Shown here one piece after another: positions 17,085 through 24,845 of a stretch of DNA of 64,000 bases (its first letter is position 1; each line of letters begins with the position of its first letter). The notes beneath the pieces are model-generated. The model saw nothing but the letters and a program-made list of their open reading frames with translations, had not been told where the DNA came from and searched no databases. This DNA comes from Anaerolineales bacterium UBA3499 (lineage in GTDB: Bacteria; Chloroflexota; Anaerolineae; Anaerolineales; UBA11657). Where the stretch lies: assembly GCA_002377585.1 (NCBI GenBank), contig DFQC01000007.1:62001-126000 (forward strand), written 5' to 3'. The translations under genes and the position numbers were made by a program.

Positions 17085-18611
17085 ATGAGACTCGATATCA
17101 TGACCGTTACTTTAATAACAATACTCATAAGTGTGATTATCATAGTAACTTTCAACCGTTACCAGAAAAATTTGTTGTACAGAGAACATCAATTGACTCA
17201 AGAAAAATTAGAATCTGAATATCGTCAGAAGGCTCGCAATTTGGAAATAGGCGCTAAGGAAGATTTGCATTCCAAACGAGAATTAATGGATAAAGAACTC
17301 TTTGGGCGTAGGAAACGAGTTTCTGATGAGGAACGTCGTATGGAACAGCGTAGGAACAAACTTGAAAAATACTCTTCGAATCTTGACGAGCGCGAGAATG
17401 AATTGAAAAAATACATGTCGGATATAGAGCAGAAAGACAAAGAGGTTGAAGGCAAATTAGAGGCACAAACAGTAGAGTTGCAGCGGATTGCAGGCCTTAC
17501 AAAAAGTGAGGCAAAAGATGAATTGATGCGGATAACTGAGAAGGAATCTCGCGATGATATGGCTCGTATGATTAGGAGTATAGAAGAAGAAGCCAAATCC
17601 GAAGGTGAAAACAGAGCTCGTAAATTACTTGTTTTAGCAATGCAGCGTGTGTCAAGCGATCAGGTTTCTGAGCATTCGACTACTACAATACCTATACCTT
17701 CAGATGATATAAAAGGGCGAATAATTGGTCGTAATGGTCGTAACATTAGGTCTTTTGAGCAAGTTGCTGGAGTAGATGTTGTTGTGGATGGAGCTCCGGA
17801 TTCGGTTATGGTTGCATCATTTGATCCAATACGTAGAGAGGTAGCACGTCGTGCACTCAGTAAACTTATCTTAGATGGTCGTATTCATCCTGCCCAGATT
17901 GAAAAGGTTGTGGGCGAATCTCGCGAGGCGGTTGAAGTTATTGTCAAGGAAGAAGGTGAAAAGGCTACTTATGATGCTGGAGTGCTTGGGCTAGACGCAC
18001 AAATAGTTCGTTTACTAGGTAAACTTAAATTTCGTACTTCTTATGGTCAGGACCAGCATTCTCATGCAGTGGAAACTGCACTGATTGCTGGAGTGATTGC
18101 AGCTGAGATAGGAGCAGATGTAGATGTATCAAAATCAGGAGGTTTGTTGCACGATATTGGAAAAGCTATAGACCATGAGGTAGAGGGTACGCATGCTGCC
18201 ATAGGCGCGGAAATTTGTCGTCGTTATGGCGTTTCACCGGTAATATGTAATACTATCGCTGCACATCATCATGAAGTAGAACAGGAAACTGTGGAGGCAA
18301 CAATAGTTGAAGTGGCTGATGCGATTTCAGGCTCACGACCTGGGGCTCGTCGTGAAAATTTTGAACAATACGTCAAGAGAATACGTTCTTTGGAAGATAT
18401 TGCGAATTCAGCTGAAGGAGTTAAAGAAGCGTTTGCCTTACAAGCCGGTCGTGAGGTTCGTATAATAGTGAATCCTGACAAGGTTGATGATCTTTCTGCA
18501 ATCAAGATTGCTAAAGAAGTGGCTAATAAAGCTGAGAATGATTTGCAGTATCCTGGTCAAATCAAAGTAACCGTAATTAGGGAAACTAGAGCTGTACATT
18601 ATGCGAAATAA
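17085..18611 (+). CDS. rny: ribonuclease Y
   Basis: Membrane-anchored endoribonuclease that starts mRNA decay. A single N-terminal membrane helix (about 6-24) is followed by a long charged coiled coil (about 28-180), a KH RNA-binding domain with GRIIGRNGRNIR at 211-222, and an HD domain with HSHAVE at about 325-330 and LLHDIGK (His356-Asp357) as metal ligands. A second His pair is in AAHHHEVE. At 508 residues it has normal length. The ATG lies 3 bp after recX. Rny is typical of Firmicutes and Chloroflexota rather than Proteobacteria, which supports the taxonomic guess. Confidence 0.95.
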   Translation: MRLDIMTVTLITILISVIIIVTFNRYQKNLLYREHQLTQEKLESEYRQKARNLEIGAKEDLHSKRELMDKELFGRRKRVSDEERRMEQRRNKLEKYSSNLDERENELKKYMSDIEQKDKEVEGKLEAQTVELQRIAGLTKSEAKDELMRITEKESRDDMARMIRSIEEEAKSEGENRARKLLVLAMQRVSSDQVSEHSTTTIPIPSDDIKGRIIGRNGRNIRSFEQVAGVDVVVDGAPDSVMVASFDPIRREVARRALSKLILDGRIHPAQIEKVVGESREAVEVIVKEEGEKATYDAGVLGLDAQIVRLLGKLKFRTSYGQDQHSHAVETALIAGVIAAEIGADVDVSKSGGLLHDIGKAIDHEVEGTHAAIGAEICRRYGVSPVICNTIAAHHHEVEQETVEATIVEVADAISGSRPGARRENFEQYVKRIRSLEDIANSAEGVKEAFALQAGREVRIIVNPDKVDDLSAIKIAKEVANKAENDLQYPGQIKVTVIRETRAVHYAK

Positions 18612-18629
18612 AGTGGCTTTATGATAGAC

Positions 18630-19214
18630 CTAACCAGTAGGTCCTAGCCTACCATATAAATACCATTGATCTTTGGGTGGAAAAGCGATTTGTAGATCTT
18701 TTTCCCATATGAATTGCCCGCTCTTGAACATTTTGTACAAGTTATCATCACACTTGTTAATTCTGGTACGAATATCGGCAAACTCTTCGGTTTCATCTAT
18801 TATATCTAGCAGCAACTGGATATAGACACGACCATAAATTTCCTCTAGATAATACTGTGAGTATTCACTTGCATCTTCAATACACTCGTTAATGTATATT
18901 TCCCATGATCGTAATCTTCCGAGCGTTTCGACAACTGCTTTCCGTTGGACATTTGCATTCCATTGGTTAAGATGGTTGTCCAAGGAGCCAATTAACTTAT
19001 TTTTCTCATCTTGAATTTTGCCCCCTATTTTGTAGTCTACAGTGTTTAGCTTATGTGAACAAAATAGAATACCAGCTATAGTTAATTTTGGATATCGATT
19101 TAGGAATGGACCAGGTTTTGAAAGTTGCCAGAATACTATGTCGGATTGTATGAAAGGAACAAAATCATATAGGATGGATTTTAGTATTGCAATATCGTGT
19201 AATGCATCGTACAT
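18630..19214 (-). CDS. hypothetical protein, mostly alpha-helical, 194 residues
   Basis: No family recognised. The product is rich in Leu, Ile, Glu, Tyr and Trp and looks mainly helical, with no signal peptide or membrane helix. Visible features are a LNRYPKLTIAGILFCSHKL segment near residues 37-55, WEIYINECIEDASEYSQYYLEEIYGRVYIQLLLDIIDE in the middle, and a hydrophilic C-terminus ending GRLGPTG. It is the last gene of the minus-strand set moaC-moaDE-(131 aa)-(194 aa), with gaps of only 18-34 bp. It is convergent with rny, with 18 bp between the stops. The context suggests co-expression with molybdopterin synthesis, but no function is shown. Confidence 0.65.
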   Translation of the reverse strand: MYDALHDIAILKSILYDFVPFIQSDIVFWQLSKPGPFLNRYPKLTIAGILFCSHKLNTVDYKIGGKIQDEKNKLIGSLDNHLNQWNANVQRKAVVETLGRLRSWEIYINECIEDASEYSQYYLEEIYGRVYIQLLLDIIDETEEFADIRTRINKCDDNLYKMFKSGQFIWEKDLQIAFPPKDQWYLYGRLGPTG

Positions 19215-19243
19215 GGTATCCTGATATTTCTCGTACGATTTGG

Positions 19244-19639
19244 TTAATCTAACCGTATTGGTGAGGTATACATTGGATTGCCGGAAATTTCTCTCCAGCG
19301 TTCATCAAATTCCTCAAGATGCCATTCATGTACTTGCCAATTCATGTGATCCGTAAATTGTAAATTAGCTTCGAATCCTAATATCCAGGACAAGTGATTT
19401 TTAAGACTTACTATATCTTTCTCCGAACGTAATTGAAGCCATTTAGAAGGAAGCCACTCTAGTTCTATACTGGCATTACTATGGTGACCAATCAATTTGT
19501 AGGGTGCACTTGTGGTTACGGTATCAAGCCATATCGAATATAAACCAGATGACCATAGGGATTGTCGTACAGTCTCTGCAATATTATGGGATATATCGCC
19601 GGGATTTTGATAAAACCATTTTTGTGAAAATGTATTCAT
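19244..19639 (-). CDS. hypothetical protein, 131 residues
   Basis: No family recognised. The small soluble protein is unusually rich in Trp and His (SLWSSGLYSIWLDTV, IELEWLPSKWLQL, HMNWQVHEWHLEEFDERW). The start is well supported: AGGAAA lies six bases before the ATG. It is 18 bp downstream of moaDE and 29 bp upstream of the 194-residue unknown, all on the minus strand, so the four genes look like one transcript. The Trp/His density could reflect a ligand-binding or protein-binding surface, but that is speculation. Confidence 0.65.
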   Translation of the reverse strand: MNTFSQKWFYQNPGDISHNIAETVRQSLWSSGLYSIWLDTVTTSAPYKLIGHHSNASIELEWLPSKWLQLRSEKDIVSLKNHLSWILGFEANLQFTDHMNWQVHEWHLEEFDERWREISGNPMYTSPIRLD

Positions 19640-19657
19640 TATTTTCCTGTAAGATTA

Positions 19658-20383
19658 TTATATTTGTTTAACGTCATTTTTGTCAGGTTGGTAAGTTCCC
19701 CTTACCCATGTCGAGTCTTTCTCGCCTATTTCTTGCTTCCATATAGGAACGATCTCTTTTAACCTGTCAATGCCGTAACGAGCTGCTTCAAAAACCCCTG
19801 AGTTTCTGTGAGCACTTGTACATGCGATCATGACTGTTTGCTGGCCAGGTTCTAAACTTCCTATACGTTGATATATGGCGATACCATATATATTTGGCCA
19901 TAGAGATCGGACTTCCGATGCTACTTGGTACATCTTAGTTTCAGCCATAGGAGAATATGCTTCGTAGTTCAGTTGTTCTACCATGGCAAGGTTGTTATGT
20001 TCTGTCACCTCATCATTCTGAGCTCTTACTATTCCGGAAAATATGCACATAGCGCCAGTGGATGGACCAACAATGTTATCCATAATTTCGTCAACACTGA
20101 ATGGTTCGGATTTGATTTCTATGATAGTGGGTTTTTCCTGGCCGCCTGATACGGGCGGAAATATAGCAATCTCTGCATCTGGTGGTACTGTGTCTTCTGG
20201 AAATGCGAATTCATGATTGATCGATACAAGGGCGGTGGGGAGCAAATCTTTCAACTCAGGAAGATGATTTGCAATTTCTTGTTTAAGATTTGCAACTGTG
20301 GATTTGTCTTCAATATTAAGGGATATTGTGTTGGTTCCTGCATATTCCTTGATGCTGGCAAAAAAAAGAATTGATATTTTCAT
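19658..20383 (-). CDS. molybdopterin synthase, MoaD-MoaE fusion
   Basis: A single 241-residue protein joins both subunits of molybdopterin synthase. Residues 1-81 are a complete MoaD (ubiquitin-like sulfur carrier) ending in PPVSGG at 76-81. Residues from about 95 to 230 are MoaE, with GAMCIFSGIVRAQN, LNYEAYSPMAE, IYQRIGSLEPGQ, TSAHRNSGVFEAARYGID and the substrate-binding end of WKQEIGEKDSTWVRG. The enzyme inserts two sulfurs into cPMP. Because MoaD must carry a free C-terminal thiocarboxylate on the Gly-Gly, the fusion needs cleavage after residue 81 or an alternative mechanism. MoaD-MoaE fusions such as mycobacterial MoaX are known. moaC is 34 bp upstream. Confidence 0.9.
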   Translation of the reverse strand: MKISILFFASIKEYAGTNTISLNIEDKSTVANLKQEIANHLPELKDLLPTALVSINHEFAFPEDTVPPDAEIAIFPPVSGGQEKPTIIEIKSEPFSVDEIMDNIVGPSTGAMCIFSGIVRAQNDEVTEHNNLAMVEQLNYEAYSPMAETKMYQVASEVRSLWPNIYGIAIYQRIGSLEPGQQTVMIACTSAHRNSGVFEAARYGIDRLKEIVPIWKQEIGEKDSTWVRGTYQPDKNDVKQI

Positions 20384-20417
20384 ATGGTGTTTGAATGTAT
20401 TACTTATAAGGCTGGCT

Positions 20418-20918
20418 TTATGTGTTTATTACATCTCCACTCTGGCCACCACGTTTCTCGACTAAACGCACGTTGGTTATATGTATTGATTTTTCCACTG
20501 CTTTTGTCATGTCATATATAGTTAGCGCAGCTGTGGTAACAGCTACCAGTGCCTCCATCTCAACACCTGTTTTTCCAGTCGATTGGACGGTAGCAGTAAT
20601 AGTTACTCCATGTTGCTTTTCTTGTCCAAGCATTTCAGTGTCAGATATTTCTACTTCTATGTGACTTAATAATAGAGGGTGACATAATGGTATAAGATCA
20701 GCAGTGCGTTTAGCTGCTTGTATGCCGGCAATTTTTGCCACTCCGTAAACGTCTCCCTTTTTAGTGTTTCCACTACGTATTTTATTGAGAGTATCCTTTT
20801 TCATATGTACTTCAGCCATAGCAACAGCTACTCGCTGACTTTCTGGCTTGGGCGCAATATCTACCATACGAGCCCGACCTTTATTGTCTATGTGGCTGAG
20901 TGAAGTGTGTTTGTTCAT
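20418..20918 (-). CDS. moaC: cyclic pyranopterin monophosphate synthase MoaC
   Basis: Converts 3',8-cyclo-7,8-dihydro-GTP to cyclic pyranopterin monophosphate, the second half of the first molybdenum-cofactor step. The 166-residue product contains LSHIDNKGRARMVDI at its N-terminus, KKGDVYGVAKIAGIQAAKRT and the active-site LIPLCHPL, then GKTGVEMEALVAVTTAALTIYDM, all standard for MoaC. moaA, which makes the substrate, is not in this window. It heads the minus-strand Moco cluster, and an 18-bp inverted repeat lies about 30 bp upstream of its start. Confidence 0.95.
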   Translation of the reverse strand: MNKHTSLSHIDNKGRARMVDIAPKPESQRVAVAMAEVHMKKDTLNKIRSGNTKKGDVYGVAKIAGIQAAKRTADLIPLCHPLLLSHIEVEISDTEMLGQEKQHGVTITATVQSTGKTGVEMEALVAVTTAALTIYDMTKAVEKSIHITNVRLVEKRGGQSGDVINT

Positions 20919-20946
20919 AAAACTTAATTGTAATAATATTATCTTT

Positions 20947-20964
20947 GTTAATATAGATATTAAC
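20947..20964. promoter_or_regulatory. inverted repeat upstream of moaC, candidate operator
   Basis: GTTAATAT-AG-ATATTAAC is an 8-2-8 inverted repeat 29 bp upstream of the moaC start. It has the size and position of a dimeric repressor site or promoter-overlapping operator for the Moco cluster. There is no matching second copy that I noticed in the window. An AT-rich palindrome of this length can occur by chance. Confidence 0.35.
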
Positions 20965-21009
20965 CTATTGGTCTCACTATTGCTAAGAGTTTAATCATAA
21001 TTGATCAAG

Positions 21010-21738
21010 CTATATTCCAAAGGATAGTCGTATTATAAGCTCTTCCGGCAGTTGCTTAATCGTCATCTGGTCTTGTGTTGCTCTGATATCATATGAAACT
21101 CTTCGTTGTTGCCAAGTCAGTTCAGCAAGATCTAATATTCCATATGCTGCCAATGGATTTTGATCACGCGGTTGTCCAACACTGCCTGGGTTAAGTATAT
21201 ACTGTCTCTCCAATAAGTTGATAGGTTGTGTGTTGCTTATTCTGATTTCATTGCATTGTATGCCGTCATGACTAAAGACACTAGGTATGTGAGTATGACC
21301 GACGAGACATAATTTACCTCTAATATTTGGGAAATTTTGATTGGCTATATCTGTGTCTGTAATATATTCCCACAATGGATTGTTGGGACTACCATGTGTT
21401 AAGGTCACACTATTTGTATACACTGTTGATTCAATTTTTTCTAGAAAATCATAGGATTCAGTAGTTAGTGTATTTTGAGTCCAATGTAATGCTTGGTAAG
21501 CAATGGGGTTGAAAGTGCTTAAATCCATTTTAGCAACTGCCGCATAATCGTGGTTTCCAGAAATACATATGTATTCTGGCAAACTTCCTACTATTTGTAA
21601 ACATTTGTTTGGGTATGGCCCATAACCTACTAAGTCGCCTAGGCACCATACTACATCGTAAGTGTTTTTGGCATCTTTGAGTACAGCTTCAAGTGCATGT
21701 AAGTTGGCGTGTATGTCAGCAATGACTAGTATTCTCAT
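21010..21738 (-). CDS. YfcE/MJ0936-type metallophosphoesterase
   Basis: A 242-residue calcineurin-like phosphoesterase of the small prokaryotic class. The di-metal ligands are visible in order: D8 and H10 (ADIHAN), D35 (LGDLVGYG), N62-H63 in GNHDY, a His in LTHGSP, and GHTHIP. The C-terminal part ends with LNPGSVGQPRD, the usual end of the metal site. Family members hydrolyse phosphodiesters or phosphomonoesters, often cyclic nucleotides or nucleotides; the substrate cannot be told from sequence. It is divergent from tsaE, so promoters overlap the first part of the longest tsaE frame. Confidence 0.85.
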   Translation of the reverse strand: MRILVIADIHANLHALEAVLKDAKNTYDVVWCLGDLVGYGPYPNKCLQIVGSLPEYICISGNHDYAAVAKMDLSTFNPIAYQALHWTQNTLTTESYDFLEKIESTVYTNSVTLTHGSPNNPLWEYITDTDIANQNFPNIRGKLCLVGHTHIPSVFSHDGIQCNEIRISNTQPINLLERQYILNPGSVGQPRDQNPLAAYGILDLAELTWQQRRVSYDIRATQDQMTIKQLPEELIIRLSFGI

Positions 21739-21830
21739 GTTGTTTTATGTTCCTTGGACTTTATGATAGCATGTGTATGTGTAGTCGCCCACTTGTACCC
21801 TTGCCAACTGGTCGCTATAATTCCGTTGCC

Positions 21831-22337
21831 ATGCCTATCATGGATTCCCATGCGTTGGATTTCATTAGCTATAGTTATGATCAAACGCTACGCTATGGAG
21901 TGAAATTGGGTCAACTACTTAAACCTCAAGATTTTCTGTGTTTAAGTGGTAACTTGGGGTCGGGTAAAACTGCTTTAGCAATCGGTGTTGCACGCGGATG
22001 GGGGTCCTTGGAATCGGCCACCAGTCCTTCGTATATATTAGTCAATGAATATTCTCGTGCTGATGGGGCGCAATTACATCACATGGATTGTTATCGCTTG
22101 AGTAATGCTGTTGATGCTGATCACATTTGTGTAGATGAGCGGCTAGAGTCTGGTGCTGTCTTGATCGTAGAATGGCCTGAAAATATTGAGTCCTGGATAC
22201 CAAAGCAGAAACTGTGGGTTACAATGAGTTACATAACGGAAGATAAACGTAGCATACAGATGCGTGCTGATGGCAATCGATTTGCACAATTACTTGCTGC
22301 ATTTCGAAAAAATGCTTTCCAACATGGAAGTACATGA
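21831..22337 (+). CDS. tsaE: tRNA threonylcarbamoyladenosine biosynthesis ATPase TsaE
   Basis: P-loop ATPase that recycles the TsaB-TsaD complex making t6A37 in ANN-decoding tRNAs. Walker A is GNLGSGKT; SPSYILVNEYSR and HMDCYRLS are the conserved TsaE switch segments, and LIVEWPENI carries the Walker B-like block. The frame is open to 21747, only 8 bp from the divergent gene, but that extension is Cys/Met-rich and unlike the family. The ATG at 21831 (or the one at 21840) gives the usual length of about 165 residues. It overlaps tsaB by 4 bp (ATGA). tsaD is not in the window. Confidence 0.88.
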   Translation: MPIMDSHALDFISYSYDQTLRYGVKLGQLLKPQDFLCLSGNLGSGKTALAIGVARGWGSLESATSPSYILVNEYSRADGAQLHHMDCYRLSNAVDADHICVDERLESGAVLIVEWPENIESWIPKQKLWVTMSYITEDKRSIQMRADGNRFAQLLAAFRKNAFQHGST

Positions 22338-22984
22338 TGTTATTGGGTATTGATACTGCTACTGAGAGAGCAAGTGTAGCTCTTTATGATGGTCTTGAAA
22401 TTCATTCTGAACATAGTTGGCGAAGTCGTAACAATCATACTGTAGAGCTGGCATCATATGTCAATCGCATGATGATTGCTGCAGATGTTAATGCTAAATC
22501 ATTAAGAGGTATAGCGGTTGCTATAGGACCAGGCTCATTTACTGGGTTACGTATTGGGCTCGGATTTGCTAAGGGGCTTTCTATTGCATACTCGATACCT
22601 TTAGTAGGTATTTCAACTTTGGATATTCTTGCATATATGCAACCAAAAGTTGACTGTGTAATGTTGGCGCTTATTACAGCGGGTAGAAAAAGCATTGTAT
22701 CTGGAAGGTATATATGGCATTCAGGTGGATGGAAAACTGATGGTGCTCCATATATTACTACTTGGCAGGATGTTGTACAGGAGACTAGATCAGGCAGTTT
22801 TTACATATGTGGAGAACTGGGGACTGTTGACCGTGCGGAATTTGCAGAAAATGTCATTATAGCGCCATCTCCATTGAATGTTCGTCGAGCTGCCTCTATG
22901 ATCGCAATAGCAAGTAAACGCTTGGATAAAGGAGATTTTGATGAACCTAATGCGCTATCACCATTTTATTTGCGTAGCACTTAG
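22334..22984 (+). CDS. tsaB: tRNA threonylcarbamoyladenosine biosynthesis protein TsaB
   Basis: ASKHA-fold partner of TsaD in t6A synthesis. The 216-residue protein begins LLGIDTATERASVAL (the conserved IDTSxxxxSVAL strand) and contains GVAVAIGPGSFTGLRIGLGFAKGL, the diagnostic IAVxxGPGSFTGLRIG motif. The C-terminus ends NALSPFYLRS, matching the P-x-YLR end common in this family. It is translationally coupled to tsaE. The gene after it, across 56 bp, belongs to sugar metabolism, so the usual rimI/tsaD neighbours are absent. Confidence 0.92.
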   Translation: MMLLGIDTATERASVALYDGLEIHSEHSWRSRNNHTVELASYVNRMMIAADVNAKSLRGIAVAIGPGSFTGLRIGLGFAKGLSIAYSIPLVGISTLDILAYMQPKVDCVMLALITAGRKSIVSGRYIWHSGGWKTDGAPYITTWQDVVQETRSGSFYICGELGTVDRAEFAENVIIAPSPLNVRRAASMIAIASKRLDKGDFDEPNALSPFYLRST

Positions 22985-23040
22985 GTCAACAACTAATTTG
23001 TACTGTTGTTGTGGGATGAAAACAGTGCAGTTATCAAGCT

Positions 23041-24066
23041 ATGGCTAATATACTAATTACGGGTGGGGCTGGATTTATTGGTAGTAATTATGCGGCTCGT
23101 TTGTTGCAATGTGGCCACAATGTCACATTGTTTGACAATCTTTCTCGTAAAGGATCAGCAAAAAATCTAGATTGGTTAAATGAAACTTTTTCTAATGGCC
23201 TTGAATTTTTTCTGGGAGATATACGTGATGTTGAAAGTGTCAATTCGGCAGTATCTGAAAAGGATGCTATTTTTCATTTTGCTGCTCAAGTAGCTGTGAC
23301 CGAATCCGTAAGATGCCCAAGAGAAGATTTTGAAATTAATGCAGTAGGGACCTTCAACTTGTTGGAAGCTGCCAGGCAGTCAGTTAAGAAACCTTTATTT
23401 GTATATTCCTCCACAAATAAGGTGTATGGAGCTATGGATCAACTTGCGGTGGTGGAACTAGAAAAGAGGTGGACATACAAGGATTTGCCGTTAGGCATTT
23501 CTGAAAATCATACTTTGGATTTTCATTCTCCTTACGGGTGCTCTAAAGGAGCAGGGGATCAATATGTTCGTGATTATGCGCGTATTTATGAATTACCGAC
23601 AGTTGTGTTTAGACAATCATGCATTTATGGAACGCGTCAGTACGGTATCGAAGATCAAGGTTGGCTGGCTCATTTTATTATATCTATTCTGCAGGATTCC
23701 GAGATTAATATTTATGGGGATGGTAAACAGGTGCGCGATATATTGTGGGTGGACGATTTATTAGATGCATATGATTTGGTATTAAACGAACCATCTCGAT
23801 TTACAGGAGAGGTCTTTAATATTGGAGGGGGAGCATCATTTACAGTATCCATTTGGAATGAAATGGAGACTGTTTTAAGCAAATTAGCTGGAAGAAGCAT
23901 ATCTGTGAAACATCATGATTGGAGACCGGGAGACCAGAAGGTGTACATTAGTGATACAACCTCATTTGAGAATTATGGCTGGAGTCCTAAGGTTGATCCT
24001 TTGAATGGAGTACGGATGCTGTGGGATTGGGTAAGTGATAATCTTAGTTTAGTGTCACAAATTTAG
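23041..24066 (+). CDS. CDP-paratose/CDP-tyvelose 2-epimerase-like SDR
   Basis: A 341-residue extended SDR. TGGAGFIGSNYA is the NAD site. STNKVYG replaces the usual SSxxVYG, and LDFHSPYGCSKGAGDQYVRDYAR carries the YxxxK-like pair, followed by VFRQSCIYGTRQYGIEDQGW. This combination of STNKVYG, the DFHSPYGCSKG loop and RQSCIYGxRQxGxEDQGW is typical of the CDP-tyvelose 2-epimerase (RfbE/TyvE) branch. Such enzymes invert C2 of a CDP-dideoxyhexose, but many homologues act on other nucleotide sugars. No CDP-glucose pathway genes are present here, so the substrate is open. It is 9 bp upstream of the UDG gene. Confidence 0.82.
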   Translation: MANILITGGAGFIGSNYAARLLQCGHNVTLFDNLSRKGSAKNLDWLNETFSNGLEFFLGDIRDVESVNSAVSEKDAIFHFAAQVAVTESVRCPREDFEINAVGTFNLLEAARQSVKKPLFVYSSTNKVYGAMDQLAVVELEKRWTYKDLPLGISENHTLDFHSPYGCSKGAGDQYVRDYARIYELPTVVFRQSCIYGTRQYGIEDQGWLAHFIISILQDSEINIYGDGKQVRDILWVDDLLDAYDLVLNEPSRFTGEVFNIGGGASFTVSIWNEMETVLSKLAGRSISVKHHDWRPGDQKVYISDTTSFENYGWSPKVDPLNGVRMLWDWVSDNLSLVSQI

Positions 24067-24075
24067 GAGCAATGA

Positions 24076-24696
24076 ATGAAAATGGTGTTTGAATCTGATA
24101 CTCTGGAAGTCATAGATGAGAAAATACGGACATGCGAGATGTGTACATTGGCAAGTACTCGCAATAATGCTGTTCCTGGGTCAGGCAATATTAACGCTAA
24201 TATTATGTTTATTGGAGAGGGACCTGGCAAACATGAGGATGAAAATGGTTTGCCATTTGTAGGCGCAGCGGGTAAGTTTCTTGACGAACTTTTACAAGGA
24301 ATTGATTTACTACGTTCAGATGTTTATATAACCAATATAGTAAAATGTCGTCCTCCACAAAATCGTGATCCAAATCCAAAGGAAATAGCATCCTGTAATC
24401 CATATCTTGAAAGGCAGATAGATTTTATTAATCCAACTGTAATTGTAACTTTAGGTAGATTTTCAATGGCACGCTGGTTTCCTGGTGCTAGAATCAGTGA
24501 TATCCATGGGGTGCCGAAGCGTTTCGGATCACGTGTTGTTGTGCCTATGTTTCATCCTGCAGCGGCTCTTTACAATCCTAGCAAGCGTCCTGTACTTCAC
24601 GAAGACTTTAGTCGTTTACCAGGTTTTATCATTGAAATGAATAGTGACGATAATCATGAGTCTAAGCCAGGTTTTGAGCAATTAGACTTATTATAG
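24076..24696 (+). CDS. family 4 uracil-DNA glycosylase (iron-sulfur)
   Basis: Removes uracil from DNA in base excision repair. The 206-residue product has the family 4 pattern: the four cluster cysteines C20-x2-C23, C91 and C107 (CEMC, VKCRPPQNR, ASCNPY), motif GEGPGKHEDENGLPFVG for uracil binding and hydrolysis, and a late FHPAAAL with the catalytic-site His. It lies between sugar SDR genes although it is a DNA repair gene, with 9 bp to the upstream gene, so it appears to be co-transcribed with the epimerase. Confidence 0.92.
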   Translation: MKMVFESDTLEVIDEKIRTCEMCTLASTRNNAVPGSGNINANIMFIGEGPGKHEDENGLPFVGAAGKFLDELLQGIDLLRSDVYITNIVKCRPPQNRDPNPKEIASCNPYLERQIDFINPTVIVTLGRFSMARWFPGARISDIHGVPKRFGSRVVVPMFHPAAALYNPSKRPVLHEDFSRLPGFIIEMNSDDNHESKPGFEQLDLL

Positions 24697-24845
24697 CGTG
24701 ATTGCATTAGTGTGGACAGGGTCCATACTGGAAGTTATAATTCTCGATTGCACAGAAGATGTGCCAGTCTAATATAATAATCAAAACAACAAGTGTGATA
24801 CTTTGAGAATTTCGTTTTGTGCATAATGATAGGTAGAGTGAATAT

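Noticed and set aside
17225..17596. 123-residue minus-strand frame inside rny
   Set aside because: It is the mirror of the RNase Y coiled coil, whose biased codons give Ser/Phe/Arg-rich antisense frames.
21747..21830. Longer TsaE start at 21747
   Set aside because: The extension begins 8 bp from the divergent gene, is Cys/Met-rich and is unlike TsaE N-termini; it would leave no room for promoters.
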